Counted from the stretch's first letter, positions 32,100-40,517 are shown. The stretch: DNA of 64,000 nucleotides from Planomonospora sp. ID82291 (GCF_015711645.1 NZ_JABTEX010000006.1:1-64000); one strand, 5' to 3'. Notes: generated by a model from the letters alone, not told the origin. Numbers and translations are program-made.

Positions 32100-34427
32100 A
32101 TGGTCCAGCGCGACGCACGTGCCGAGTTCGCCACCCGGCTGGCCGAACTCCTGGACGCCGCTCCCGAACTCGGCCAAGACGCTGTGGCCCGCGCGGCCAA
32201 CGACCGGCTCCGCCAGCTCGCCAGAACGACCCCGGCAGGTGCCTCGCAGCTCCCCGCCTCCCAGGTGACCGGCAAGAAGATCAGCGCCTGGCGCAACGGC
32301 GACCACCTGCCCGCCTCCCCGGATTCTCTGCGCGCCGTCGTCCACGTCCTGGCCGTGCATCTCCGCCGCCGCAACGTCACGGCCGACCAGGTGGCACCGG
32401 CACTGCTCGACCCTCAACGCTGGGATCGGTGGTGGGAGGCGGCCCGAAAGCAGCCGGTTCGCGCACCGCAGGCCGTCCCCGCCGGCGAGCAACCCCAGAC
32501 CGGTTCCGTTCCGCCGGGCAGCGCGATCGCCGGACTCGACCCGCTCGATCTGGAGGTGCACCCGGCGATCCGCCCCGACACCGATGCCGACACCTGGGAG
32601 GCGCTGCCGGCCTACATCCCGCGGACCCACGACCGCCTGCTCGCCGACCTGCTCGCCGACGTTCACGCCCAGGGCCGTAGCCGGTTCCGGGTCCTGGTCG
32701 GCGGATCATCGACCGGCAAGACCCGCGCCTGCTGGGAAGCGGTACGCGACCTCCCCAGCCCGTGGAGGCTGTGGCACCCCCGCACCGCCGAAGCGCTCCT
32801 CGCCGACATCGGCAACGTAGCTCCGCACACGGTGGTGTGGCTCAACGAAACCCAGAGGTACCTCCTCACCCCCGAACCCGAGACCAGCCGGCGCGCGGCC
32901 ACCCAGCTGCGCGCCCTGATCACCGATCCGGATCGGGGGCCGATCCTGGTCCTCGGCACCCTGTGGCCTCCGCACTGGGACAAGCTCACCGCCGCCTTCC
33001 CTGACCCGCCCGACCTGTACGACCAAGCCGGGGAACTACTCAAGGGCCGCACCTTGCGGCTACCCGAAGCCTTCACCGGCGACGACCTGACAGCGGCCGT
33101 CGCACACGCTGGGCACAGCGGCGACGCGCGCCTCGCCGAGGCACTCCGCAACGCGTCCGACGGTCGGCTCACCCAATACCTCGCCGGAGGGTTCGCGCTG
33201 GCGGAGCGCTACGACAACGCCGGTCCCGGCGCCAGGGCACTACTTGATGCCGCCGTCGACGCGCGTCGCCTGGGCCACAGCCTTCTGCTGCCACGGGCAC
33301 TGCTGGAGTATGCGGCCGCCGGCTATCTCACCGACGAGCAGTGGGAGACCACGGCCGCCGACGACAACTGGCTGGAAGAGGCGTTCGCCTACGTCACCAA
33401 CCACACCGCCTGCCGAGGAGCGCGTGCCCCCCTCACCCGCCACCGGCCCCGGCCAGGCGACTCCGGCCGGCACCCCAGCGCGAGCGGCGACGTGCGCTAC
33501 CGGCTGGCCGACTACCTCGAACAGTACGGCGCCGAGCAGCGCGCACACCTTTGCCCATCGGCGAGCCTGTGGGACGCGGCCACCCTGCACGCGAGCCCCG
33601 TGGACCAAGTGGTGCTCGGCATGCAGGCTCAAGTCCGGCTGCGGTACCGGCATGCCATCGAACTGCACGAAGCGGCCATGGCCGCGGGCAGCGCCGAAGC
33701 CATGCAGGAACTGGCCATATGGCGGGCGCAGACAGGTGAGGTCGAGGAAGGCGAACGGCTGGCGATCGCCGCAATGAGACGCGGCCACACAGACGCTCTC
33801 TTTCGGCTGAGCATTGAAGCAGACCGGGCAGGAGAGCACGAACGAGCTGAGCGGCTCGCCAACGAAGCCGCCGACGACGGACGCTTGTCCGGCCTGTGCA
33901 TGCTCATCCTGTGCCGGGAGCTCGCCGGCAAGACACAGACCGTTGAACGGCTCACGCGTGTGACGGAAGCCGAGCGGGGCCCGGAGTTCGGTGAGCTTCT
34001 GCGCGCCTACCGGGAGAAGTTGCTCCGAGCGCTCATTTTGAACGATGGAGAATCCGCCGCGAGACGTCCTTCCCGGCGTTCGGTAGTCGAAGGGGCGTTC
34101 GTCTCTCGGTTCCCCTCCTGGGATCGCTCTCGCCCGGAAAGAAAGCTGAGGCAGGATGACCAGGCAGTCGAGCAGCTGCGCCGTGCCGGGCTCTTGCCTG
34201 CCGCCATCCGAAGTGCTCATGCTGACGCAGGTCGAGGCTGGCCGGATCGGCTGCTGTGGCTGGCTCGCACCTTACGCAGGCAGGGCGAGCACCAGCCCTG
34301 GACGAACCTTCTCCGTTACGGGCTGGACGGCGACGGATCGATCAGCCGACCGTGGCCGCCCAGCGTCGCGACATCGCCCGACGCGGCCCCCGTGCTGCCC
34401 TTTCGCGGCAAGATGCGCACTGAGTAG
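32100..34427 (+). CDS. STAND-type NTPase with TPR-like repeats
   Basis: 775 residues from the ATG at 32100 behind GGGAAGTC. Residues ~1-110 look like a helical, HTH-like domain (VTGKKISAWRNGDHLP). The P-loop VLVGGSSTGKTRACWEA is at ~200 and the Walker B-like HTVVWLNETQRYL at ~245. A helical middle is followed by ~200 residues of Sel1/TPR-like repeats (AAMAAGSAEAMQELAIWRAQ, NEAADDGRLSGLCMLI). STAND ATPases are switch proteins in signalling and phage defence. No effector nuclease or TIR domain is recognised. Position between morons suggests an accessory defence or regulatory gene. Confidence 0.65.
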   Translation: MVQRDARAEFATRLAELLDAAPELGQDAVARAANDRLRQLARTTPAGASQLPASQVTGKKISAWRNGDHLPASPDSLRAVVHVLAVHLRRRNVTADQVAPALLDPQRWDRWWEAARKQPVRAPQAVPAGEQPQTGSVPPGSAIAGLDPLDLEVHPAIRPDTDADTWEALPAYIPRTHDRLLADLLADVHAQGRSRFRVLVGGSSTGKTRACWEAVRDLPSPWRLWHPRTAEALLADIGNVAPHTVVWLNETQRYLLTPEPETSRRAATQLRALITDPDRGPILVLGTLWPPHWDKLTAAFPDPPDLYDQAGELLKGRTLRLPEAFTGDDLTAAVAHAGHSGDARLAEALRNASDGRLTQYLAGGFALAERYDNAGPGARALLDAAVDARRLGHSLLLPRALLEYAAAGYLTDEQWETTAADDNWLEEAFAYVTNHTACRGARAPLTRHRPRPGDSGRHPSASGDVRYRLADYLEQYGAEQRAHLCPSASLWDAATLHASPVDQVVLGMQAQVRLRYRHAIELHEAAMAAGSAEAMQELAIWRAQTGEVEEGERLAIAAMRRGHTDALFRLSIEADRAGEHERAERLANEAADDGRLSGLCMLILCRELAGKTQTVERLTRVTEAERGPEFGELLRAYREKLLRALILNDGESAARRPSRRSVVEGAFVSRFPSWDRSRPERKLRQDDQAVEQLRRAGLLPAAIRSAHADAGRGWPDRLLWLARTLRRQGEHQPWTNLLRYGLDGDGSISRPWPPSVATSPDAAPVLPFRGKMRTE

Positions 34428-34497
34428 CGATTCGCTGCCGAATCACGGGCTTCCGCGCCCGCCCCGAGGCGAACGCCCCTGCCGGGCGCCCGCGTGA

Positions 34498-34914
34498 TCA
34501 CACGAGCAGGCAGACGTCCCAGCGGGGGCCGTCCGGGCCGGGGATGAGGCCGCCGAGCCGGTTGAACGGGTTGCCGGGGTGGGCCAGCCGCCAATCGCCG
34601 GCCGCGACGAACATCACCACGAGCGGCCAGGCCTGGCCGAGCCGTACCGGGTCACCGGTGTTGTGCAGCCGGATGGGGCCCGCGAGCCGGTAGCCGTCCT
34701 CCTGCCCGCCGTACACGGCGTAGTGCAGCGACAGGCGGCCGCTCCCCTCCTCCCAGGCGATCTTGTAGTGGTCGGCGGTGCCGTGATCGTCCGTGGGTCC
34801 GCCGGCCGTCGCCGGGTCGGTCCAGGTGAACGAGGCGCCGCCGGGTTCGAGGGCGAACACCAGGTCGACGGTCGCTTGGGTCGCTCGGGTCGCTTCGGTT
34901 GCGAGGGCTTCCAT
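34498..34914 (-). CDS. Single-copy GGxFTW-domain protein
   Basis: 138 residues from the ATG at 34914 behind AGGAAGGACCC. Its core (VFALEPGGASFTWTDP, YKIAWEEGSGRLSLHY, VVMFVAAGDWRLAHPG) matches each half of the 369-residue protein at 43995-45104. This appears to be a recurring small domain of this element. Function unknown. Confidence 0.6.
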   Translation of the reverse strand: MEALATEATRATQATVDLVFALEPGGASFTWTDPATAGGPTDDHGTADHYKIAWEEGSGRLSLHYAVYGGQEDGYRLAGPIRLHNTGDPVRLGQAWPLVVMFVAAGDWRLAHPGNPFNRLGGLIPGPDGPRWDVCLLV

Positions 34915-34935
34915 GGGTCCTTCCTGGGGGTCAAC

Positions 34936-34996
34936 ACCGGGATCGCATCCCCGATAACTCATATAAAAGAATACAGCGTGGTTAGTTCGGGTTGCC
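34936..34996 (-). promoter_or_regulatory. TTAAC-type promoter variant with leader stem-loop
   Basis: Minus strand: spacer has CTAACC, -10 TGTATT (34970-34975); the -35 is poor. Leader hairpin 34936-34955 has arms ATCGGG/CCCGGT and loop GATGCGAT. It drives the 34498 gene. Confidence 0.6.
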
Positions 34997-35063
34997 TGGT
35001 GCTGGGAAACCCAGGTGGGATTCAGCCGCTCACCCACGCCGCACCCTATGTAGGATCATCAAC

Positions 35064-35420
35064 ATGGAACCTGAGAGGAGAGAGGTGAGCGTCTCCCCGC
35101 GGATGGCGCAGATCCTCAAAATCTTCCTGGAAGACCCCGCCCGACTCCGCTACGGCTACGAGCTGATGACCGCGACCGGCCTGCCGAGCGGCACCATCTA
35201 CCCCATCCTCGCCTTCCTGGAGAAGCAAGGCTGGCTCCAGGCCTGCCGCGAGGACATCGACCCCAAGGCCGCCGGCCGTCCCGCCCGGCGCGCCTTCGTC
35301 CTCACCGCCGACGGCTACCTGCAGGCCATGGACCGGCTCAACGCCATCGCCGACAGCTACCGGCCCCCGGCGCCGCCGACCGGGCGCCCCACGGCCATTC
35401 GCCCCGGCGGTCGCGTGTGA
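35064..35420 (+). CDS. PadR-family transcriptional regulator
   Basis: 118 residues. The PadR winged helix is clear: MAQILKIFLEDPARLRYGYE, LPSGTIYPILAFLEKQGWL, then AGRPARRAFVLTADGY. PadR proteins repress nearby genes in response to ligands. TAGGAT at 35050 would give a leaderless transcript from ATG 35064; GTG at 35085 behind GAGAGGAGAGAG is the alternative. It overlaps the next gene by GTGA, so it probably controls that membrane protein. Confidence 0.8.
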   Translation: MEPERREVSVSPRMAQILKIFLEDPARLRYGYELMTATGLPSGTIYPILAFLEKQGWLQACREDIDPKAAGRPARRAFVLTADGYLQAMDRLNAIADSYRPPAPPTGRPTAIRPGGRV

Positions 35421-36316
35421 ACCAGCTCCTGCTCACCGCCTTCCTCTACGTGCTCGGCGCCCTGCTGTTCATCGTCACCACCGTGGTCGCCGTGCTGTGC
35501 ACCACCTGCAGCGACCTCATCAAGCAGGAGGCCGCCACCCGGCTGGAGCGCCTGCCGCTGTGGCTGCTGCACCGCGCCGCCCGCGACCTGCCGGCCGACA
35601 TCCGCGACGAGGTCCTCGACGAGCAGTGGATCCCCGACCTGCTGCACGTTTGCCGCGACGCCGACGGGATGCCGCTGACCCGGGTGTGGAAGGGCGCCCG
35701 GTTCGCCATCGGCCTCATGGGCGGCCCCGCGGTCGCGGTCGGCAAGATCCTCAAGCCCGGTGCGGCCGTGCCGCCCGCCGTCGCACCGGTTCCCGTTCCG
35801 CCGCACGCGAGTGAAGCCGATGGGCAGGCAGGAGGTGAGACCGCCCGGAAGGCGCTCGTCCTCTTCGTCTTTGATGAACTGGAATCCGTCGACGCCGTTT
35901 CCTGCTGCCCGTTCTGCATGGACGTGTCGGTGTGGCCGCCCCAGCCTCTGGCGGTGAAAGTGCCTGACTTCATCGCACACGGGCCGAACGGACCCGTGGC
36001 CGTCCAGGCCAAGGTCTACTACGGGGACAGGGCGATCCGGGACAGAGTCATCCGGGACAGGGTGATCCGGGACAGAGTCATCCGGGACAGGGTGATCCGG
36101 GACCGCTCCTGGAGCGTTGCGGCCCAGGAGCGCATCAGCGAAGACGGGCAACCGCCGCGCCTTCTGGAGACCGGCGCGTTCGGCGTGGAGTCGGCACTCG
36201 CTGATCTGTTCCGCCCGCCGACCGGCACGGCGAACCTGTACGAGCGCCAGGCGGTCATCGGTTCGCGCGATCGGTGCCCGGCCTGCCAGCGGAAGCTGGG
36301 CCGCCCCGAGGAGTGA
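35417..36316 (+). CDS. Membrane protein coupled to PadR, with internal 15-bp repeats
   Basis: 299 residues from GTG at 35417. One N-terminal membrane helix (LLTAFLYVLGALLFIVTTVV), a helical domain, then a C-terminal part with two CxxC pairs (CCPFC near 160 and CPAC near the end). Residues ~200-220 are an IRDRV unit repeated by tandem 15-bp DNA repeats. The operon with PadR resembles host-type regulator/membrane pairs. Function unknown. Confidence 0.6.
   Translation: MNQLLLTAFLYVLGALLFIVTTVVAVLCTTCSDLIKQEAATRLERLPLWLLHRAARDLPADIRDEVLDEQWIPDLLHVCRDADGMPLTRVWKGARFAIGLMGGPAVAVGKILKPGAAVPPAVAPVPVPPHASEADGQAGGETARKALVLFVFDELESVDAVSCCPFCMDVSVWPPQPLAVKVPDFIAHGPNGPVAVQAKVYYGDRAIRDRVIRDRVIRDRVIRDRVIRDRSWSVAAQERISEDGQPPRLLETGAFGVESALADLFRPPTGTANLYERQAVIGSRDRCPACQRKLGRPEE
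36025..36105 (+). repeat. In-frame 15-bp tandem repeat
   Basis: About five copies of a 15-bp unit alternating GGGACAGAGTCATCC and GGGACAGGGTGATCC, coding IRDRV each time. Because 15 is a multiple of three, copy-number changes keep the frame. Confidence 0.8.
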
Positions 36317-36327
36317 CCGCAACAGCC

Positions 36328-36359
36328 GACGGCCGCGAACCCGGTGGTTCGCGGCCGTC
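36328..36359. terminator. Convergent terminator
   Basis: A 13-bp perfect stem (GACGGCCGCGAAC with its complement) and 6-nt loop between convergent stops at 36316 and 36385. Confidence 0.65.
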
Positions 36360-36384
36360 AGCGTGTCCGGTGTGGAGCGCGGGC

Positions 36385-37161
36385 TCACGCCCACGGGGAG
36401 ACCGGCAACGAGTCCTCGTCCAACTCCAGCGCATCTAGCACCAGACGCAGAAACGCCGCGCCCGCCTGCGCCCGCAGCAGCCTGTCGGTCGCCGTGATCA
36501 GCTCTTCCGGCGTCTGAGGGTTCTCCAGGATTCCGCCCTGCCGGATCGCGACCGTGACCGCGCCGGCGATCTCCATAAGCGCGGCGTGGCGCACGCACCC
36601 GTGCTCCGGACCGGCGTTCGTCACCGCCACCAGGACCCGGCGCGCGTGAGCGGCCGTGTACTGGATGATCGCGATCTTTCCCCATCGCGCCGCCAGTTTC
36701 TCCGCCATCTCCGCACCGGAGACGGTCAAGGTGATCCCGCGCGCGGCTTCGTCAGCCGTCGCCGACGCCTCGAGCAGCTTGTTCACCACCGAGGCGAGCG
36801 CGGCGTCCTGACCGGCCCGGCGGTCGAACTCGGCGAGGAGTTCATGCGCGCCCTTCACGCAGACCAGCAGGTCGCGGTACACGCTGGTGATCTGCTCATG
36901 CGTGGGGCGCCGCGGGATGGGCGTGGTGTCGTTGATGGAGCGGATGAGACGGCGCAACTCGGGGACGGTGCGGTGCGCCGCGACAGCGTTGGCCTGTGCG
37001 TGAACGTCGGAGACGATCATCGCGACCGTGGACGCTTCCGCGGCGGAGCGGCGGGCGGCCTCCGACCAGGTCTCCCGCGCCTCCAGGTCGAAGCGGTCAC
37101 CGGCGGCATGCGGGGCCGAGGCGGGGGACGTGCGGGCGGAACGCAGAGGAATCACAGACAC
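36385..37161 (-). CDS. Unknown helical phage protein
   Basis: 258 residues from GTG at 37161 behind GGAAGGACTTCCC. Almost all helical (ASTVAMIVSDVHAQANAVAA, DLLVCVKGAHELLAEFDRR). Its C-terminus (FLRLVLDALELDEDSLPVSP) resembles that of the 39244 protein (CRAVLGALELRSLPVEPYEL), so the two may be diverged paralogs. Confidence 0.55.
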   Translation of the reverse strand: MSVIPLRSARTSPASAPHAAGDRFDLEARETWSEAARRSAAEASTVAMIVSDVHAQANAVAAHRTVPELRRLIRSINDTTPIPRRPTHEQITSVYRDLLVCVKGAHELLAEFDRRAGQDAALASVVNKLLEASATADEAARGITLTVSGAEMAEKLAARWGKIAIIQYTAAHARRVLVAVTNAGPEHGCVRHAALMEIAGAVTVAIRQGGILENPQTPEELITATDRLLRAQAGAAFLRLVLDALELDEDSLPVSPWA

Positions 37162-37251
37162 GGGAAGTCCTTCCAGACGGGGACGGCGCAGAGGCAAGGA
37201 GCAGGACGCGGTGGAGGGATGCGGCCACCCGCGGCAGGGCGGCCGCACCGT

Positions 37252-37410
37252 TCACGGGTGCGGGGGCGGGGTGTGCATGCCGGCGGCGATGACGCAATAC
37301 ATCGAGCCGGTGGCGATGACCACCCACCATCCGTAGTCGTCCTTGGCGATCGGCTTCCGGCACCACAAGCACACGGGCGGCTCGCAGGCAACAGCGGTAA
37401 GAACGGGCAT
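37252..37410 (-). CDS. Small CxxC protein
   Basis: 52 residues from the ATG at 37410 behind CTGGAGTCCCG. It has CLWCRKPIAKDDYGWW, a zinc-knuckle-like pattern with a His/Cys-containing tail. First gene after the 37430-37487 promoter and leader. Confidence 0.55.
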   Translation of the reverse strand: MPVLTAVACEPPVCLWCRKPIAKDDYGWWVVIATGSMYCVIAAGMHTPPPHP

Positions 37411-37429
37411 CGGGACTCCAGTCACATAG

Positions 37430-37487
37430 GAGCGGGATCGCTCCCCGCTCACATATAAAAGATACAGGAGAGTTAATAGCGTGACAA
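37430..37487 (-). promoter_or_regulatory. TTAAC-type promoter with leader stem-loop
   Basis: Minus strand: -35 TTGTCA (37482-37487), 15-nt spacer with ATTAAC, -10 TGTATC (37461-37466). Hairpin 37430-37450 has arms GAGCGGG/CCCGCTC and loop GAGCGAT. The stem differs from the 43-kb copy at several paired positions while the loop is identical. Confidence 0.8.
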
Positions 37488-37626
37488 AGGGGTAGCGGCA
37501 CCCGGTTCCGGCGGGGGCCGGGCGCGCTTCCGCAACGGTCAGCTGTGCCTGCGGTTCATCCGGTGCTGGAAGGCCGGACGGTGCGCACCCACGGCGCCCC
37601 GGCAGGCGGGGACGCCGCGGGCGCGG

Positions 37627-37974
37627 TCAGGTGGCGTCGCGGGCGCGCCGCTCGGCCTGCCGCGCCTTCGCCCACGCCCGAATCTGCTCAATCGAGCGAG
37701 GCTCCCACTGGTGAAAGCCTCGCCCGGTCGTTAACTGGGTGAAATGCCGCTCCTTGTCGATGCCGCACCAGCGGCAGCCGCCCGGCGGTGGCATGAACGC
37801 CGCCTCCGCGCCGCCCGGGGCGTTGGCGTCATCGTCCGGTGCCGGCTGAGCGGGCGCCGTATCTGGTGCGGTCGGCCGCGGCGCGCCGGCGGAGCGGCTG
37901 GTGAGCACGGCGAAGTGGAGCGAGCGGGGGATGCCGAGCCGGTCCAGGTGCCGGCTCACTCCGGGAATGTTCAT
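37627..37974 (-). CDS. Unknown phage protein with CxxC
   Basis: 115 residues from ATG at 37974 (GTG at 37977 also fits AAGGACCC). A basic helical N-terminus, a Pro/Ala linker, then GGCRWCGIDKERHFTQ and a basic C-terminus. The CxxC plus His may bind zinc. Function unknown. Confidence 0.5.
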   Translation of the reverse strand: MNIPGVSRHLDRLGIPRSLHFAVLTSRSAGAPRPTAPDTAPAQPAPDDDANAPGGAEAAFMPPPGGCRWCGIDKERHFTQLTTGRGFHQWEPRSIEQIRAWAKARQAERRARDAT

Positions 37975-38012
37975 CACGGGTCCTTGCGTGAAGGGCGACA
38001 GGGAAAGGGGGA

Positions 38013-38037
38013 GGGGCGGCGGGTACGTCGCCGCCCC
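38013..38037 (-). terminator. Intercistronic hairpin, repeated type
   Basis: GGGGCGGCG and CGCCGCCCC pair around GGTACGT, 8 nt after the 38046 stop. The same element follows two other minus-strand stops (27763, 28557), with one loop base changed. Confidence 0.5.
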
Positions 38038-38045
38038 CGTAGAGG

Positions 38046-38498
38046 TCACTCGTAAGCGCACAACTTCCATGCCGGGCGCTTCTGCGTCGGAGTGATGCCG
38101 AGCGCCGTCAGAGCCGCTCGCAGCGTGGCGTCCCAGTTGCCGGCGGCGCGCATCTGCTCCAACTCGACCAAGTCCAGGGTCTGGATGTCCTCCACGCCGA
38201 CGGTGACCACGTGGGCGGCGACGAAGTAGGAGTTGTCCTCGCGGTAGCAGTAGGACTCCACCTCGACGCCGTGACGGCGGAAGACCGGGCCGACGTCGGC
38301 GTCGTCGAGGACGGGCGGGTGCGGCGGGCCCGGCACCGTCATCAGGTGCTCGGAGGCACAGTCGAGGAAGTCCTCGCCGCTCTCCGCGTCGTACCACGGC
38401 AGGAGCGGGTCGCCGAGCTTGTTGACTTCGGCGATCTTCCACGGGGTCGAGCCCAGGTCGTAGCCGTAGAACAGGATGGCGCTGACATCGCTTCCCAT
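38046..38498 (-). CDS. Unknown phage protein
   Basis: 150 residues from the ATG at 38498 behind GAAGGACACCCC. It begins MGSDVSAILFYGYDLGS and has a central acidic part (ESYCYREDNSYFVAAHVVTV). Actinobacterial proteins starting with a similar ILFYGY segment are common and uncharacterised. No catalytic motif is evident. Confidence 0.55.
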   Translation of the reverse strand: MGSDVSAILFYGYDLGSTPWKIAEVNKLGDPLLPWYDAESGEDFLDCASEHLMTVPGPPHPPVLDDADVGPVFRRHGVEVESYCYREDNSYFVAAHVVTVGVEDIQTLDLVELEQMRAAGNWDATLRAALTALGITPTQKRPAWKLCAYE

Positions 38499-38566
38499 GG
38501 GGTGTCCTTCTTTCTTCGCGGAGCGCTGGGCGGCGGGCGCACCGTCGCCCAGCGCGGTAGGCGGGA

Positions 38567-38932
38567 TCAGTCGGTGGAACTCAGGAAGGAGCGGATCTCC
38601 TCGTTGCGGACCCACTCCATCTCGTTGTCCAGGCCGGAGGTGGAGCGGCCCCTGCCGGTCAGCAACTGCTGCAGGAAGTGCCTGCGCCCCTCGGCCAGAG
38701 CCGCCTGCAGGTCGCCGCCCGTCGCTTCGGTGGCCTGGGCGACGAACTGCCAGATCTCGTGTCTGGCCTGGGCGCGCAGCAGCGGGGCCAGGTTGAGGGT
38801 GGTGATCGTGGACTCGCCGGCGAGGACCGCGGCGAGAGTCGTGCGGCTGTTACGGAAGTCGTCGGCCGCGCGGGCGATGCGGCGGGCGACCATGCGGGCG
38901 ACGATGTCGGCCATCGCGGTCGTAGCGGTCAT
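38567..38932 (-). CDS. Unknown helical phage protein
   Basis: 121 residues from the ATG at 38932 behind CTTGGAGTTCCC. Helical and charged (MADIVARMVARRIARAADDF, GRRHFLQQLLTGRGRST). It is the first gene after the degenerate promoter/leader at 38952-39000. Confidence 0.5.
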   Translation of the reverse strand: MTATTAMADIVARMVARRIARAADDFRNSRTTLAAVLAGESTITTLNLAPLLRAQARHEIWQFVAQATEATGGDLQAALAEGRRHFLQQLLTGRGRSTSGLDNEMEWVRNEEIRSFLSSTD

Positions 38933-38951
38933 GGGAACTCCAAGGAGTCAG

Positions 38952-39000
38952 GCGAAGGTAATCCCCCTTCGCGAACATTGAAAAAGTGCCTGATGTTTAT
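38952..39000 (-). promoter_or_regulatory. Degenerate TTAAC-type promoter with leader stem-loop
   Basis: Minus strand: ATAAAC in the spacer and GGCACT at the -10 position (38985-38990), both off consensus. The leader hairpin 38952-38972 is intact, with 7-bp arms GCGAAGG/CCTTCGC and loop GGGATTA. Confidence 0.45.
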
Positions 39001-39243
39001 TGCGTGGAGGTGTTGAGGGGCGGGGGAGGTGGACGCTCACCGGGCGTCAGCCTGGGGTGGCCGACGCGAATCACCGGGACATGCCATCACCGGACCCCGC
39101 CCTCGACCGCGGGTCCGCCCCGTGCGAGGGGGCGATGGCGTCAGGTGACGCCACCGGGGAAGCAGCAAGAGAACTTCCCCGACTGCACAAAAAAATAATA
39201 CAAGAGACTTAATGAATGGGCAACTGTGGGGCCGCCTGTCCCG
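39001..39243. other. Gene-free gap holding a promoter and hairpins
   Basis: No frame with a ribosome site is convincing on either strand. The gap holds the 39156-39223 promoter/leader and a palindrome (GGCGTCAGGTGACGCC, 39139-39154) just downstream of it on the minus strand. It could encode a short untranslated RNA or be the long leader of the 38567 gene. Confidence 0.4.
39156..39223 (-). promoter_or_regulatory. TTAAC-type promoter with leader stem-loop, no gene attached
   Basis: Minus strand: -35 TTGCCC (39218-39223), 15-nt spacer with ATTAAG, -10 TGTATT (39197-39202). The hairpin 39156-39180 has arms GGGGAAG/CTTCCCC and an 11-nt loop unlike the consensus. No credible gene follows before 38932. 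Confidence 0.65.
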
Positions 39244-39993
39244 CTACAGCTCGTACGGCTCCACTGGCAGCGACCGCAGTTCCAGCGCGCCCAGCACCGC
39301 CCGGCAAAACACCCGTGCGCCGCGCGCCCGCACCCGCGCCGACAGCGCCAGGACCGGACCCGCGTCCGTCTCGGGCGGCGCCTCAGCCAACCCGGCCAGC
39401 CATCGCGCCGCCACCGGCAACTCGGCCAGGGCCGCCGCGGCGATGTCGGCGTCCTCCTCCTGGCAGGCGGCCGCCACCCGGCCGGCGTGGCCGCCCGCGC
39501 ACTGCGCCACCAGCACCTCATCCAGCCTGGCCAGTAGCGCGGCCGCCATCTCGTGCCCGTCGCGGCCGCGCACCAGCGACCGTATCGACCGGTCGGCGTC
39601 CTCCGAAGCCAGCAGCAGCCGGTTCAGCTCGGCGGCCAGGCCGCGCTCACGCGCCGCCGCCCGGGTGAGTTCGGCCAGCTTGGCCGGGGCGCCGCTGGCC
39701 TCGGCGCTGGCCTGCGCGTAAGCGAGCGTCACCGCCTGCAGGTCCTCCGGTGCGATGGGGCGCCGTTGCGGGCCGGTGGCCGCGACCATCTTGTGCAGCT
39801 GTGCCGCGCCGAAGCGGCCGGCGAGCTCGGCGGCCTGCTCGTGGATCTGCTGAATGCCGGCCTCAAGGGCGGGGCCGTGCTCGGCCAGCCGCCGCGCCGC
39901 GCGAGACCAGCGGGTCGGTTCCTTCATGGGGAGACACCGGTCCGACAGGGGGAGCGCGGTGAGCGGAGCGTCGACGGCGGGGAAAGCGATCAC
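39244..39993 (-). CDS. Unknown helical phage protein
   Basis: 249 residues from GTG at 39993 behind GGAAAGGACCTCT. Long helical stretches rich in Ala/Leu/Glu (QIHEQAAELAGRFGAAQLHK, LLARLDEVLVAQCAGGHAGR). C-terminal similarity to the 36385 protein suggests a paralogous pair. No domain recognised. Confidence 0.5.
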   Translation of the reverse strand: MIAFPAVDAPLTALPLSDRCLPMKEPTRWSRAARRLAEHGPALEAGIQQIHEQAAELAGRFGAAQLHKMVAATGPQRRPIAPEDLQAVTLAYAQASAEASGAPAKLAELTRAAARERGLAAELNRLLLASEDADRSIRSLVRGRDGHEMAAALLARLDEVLVAQCAGGHAGRVAAACQEEDADIAAAALAELPVAARWLAGLAEAPPETDAGPVLALSARVRARGARVFCRAVLGALELRSLPVEPYEL

Positions 39994-40067
39994 GACAGAG
40001 GTCCTTTCCGAGGGAAGGCGAAACGGGGAAGCGCCCCGGTAGGCCGGGCGGCCCGCCAGGGGGAGGG

Positions 40068-40442
40068 TCAGCGGGGCAGCAGTCGGTCGTGGTCGGACAG
40101 GCAGGAGGCGACCGCGCGGGCGAACGGGACGAACCGGCCCCACCCGTCCGACACCGATGCGTGTGCGCCCGGCGCGGCGGTCAGGGCGAAGCGCAGTTCC
40201 AGCACGTACCCGAGCTGGTCGAACCGGGGGAAGGCCACCGCCGACCAGCCCGGCCGGGGCGGGGTGATGGTGACGTAGACGCCACCGGGCTGGCGTTCGG
40301 CTTCCAGCCCGGCCTCCGACAGTGCGAGCGCCAGCTCGGCTTGCGCCTGGGCGTACTTGCCGGCGAGTGCGGCCGGTACGTCCAGCACGACACCGAACGG
40401 CGGCGGGGAGGGGACGAAGAACGGAGCGGGCGGCGTGGCCAT
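40068..40442 (-). CDS. Unknown small phage protein
   Basis: 124 residues behind GAAAGGACCCTG. A Pro-rich N-terminus, a helix (AALAGKYAQAQAELALALSE) and a beta part (GVYVTITPPRPGWSAVAFPR). It is the first gene after the 40518-40544 promoter. Confidence 0.5.
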   Translation of the reverse strand: MATPPAPFFVPSPPPFGVVLDVPAALAGKYAQAQAELALALSEAGLEAERQPGGVYVTITPPRPGWSAVAFPRFDQLGYVLELRFALTAAPGAHASVSDGWGRFVPFARAVASCLSDHDRLLPR

Positions 40443-40517
40443 CAGGGTCCTTTCGGCAGGGGCGGTGAGCGAGAAGCCAGAGGCGGCAGCACGCCCGCCC
40501 CGTTGCTCTGATAAAAA

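Noticed and set aside
36025-36105. CRISPR-like or iteron repeats
   Set aside because: Units are contiguous, 15 bp and in frame with a gene, so they are a coding minisatellite.
38986-39212. Small plus-strand genes in the 39-kb gap
   Set aside because: Frames run through the minus-strand promoter and hairpins, lack ribosome sites and have shadow-like composition.
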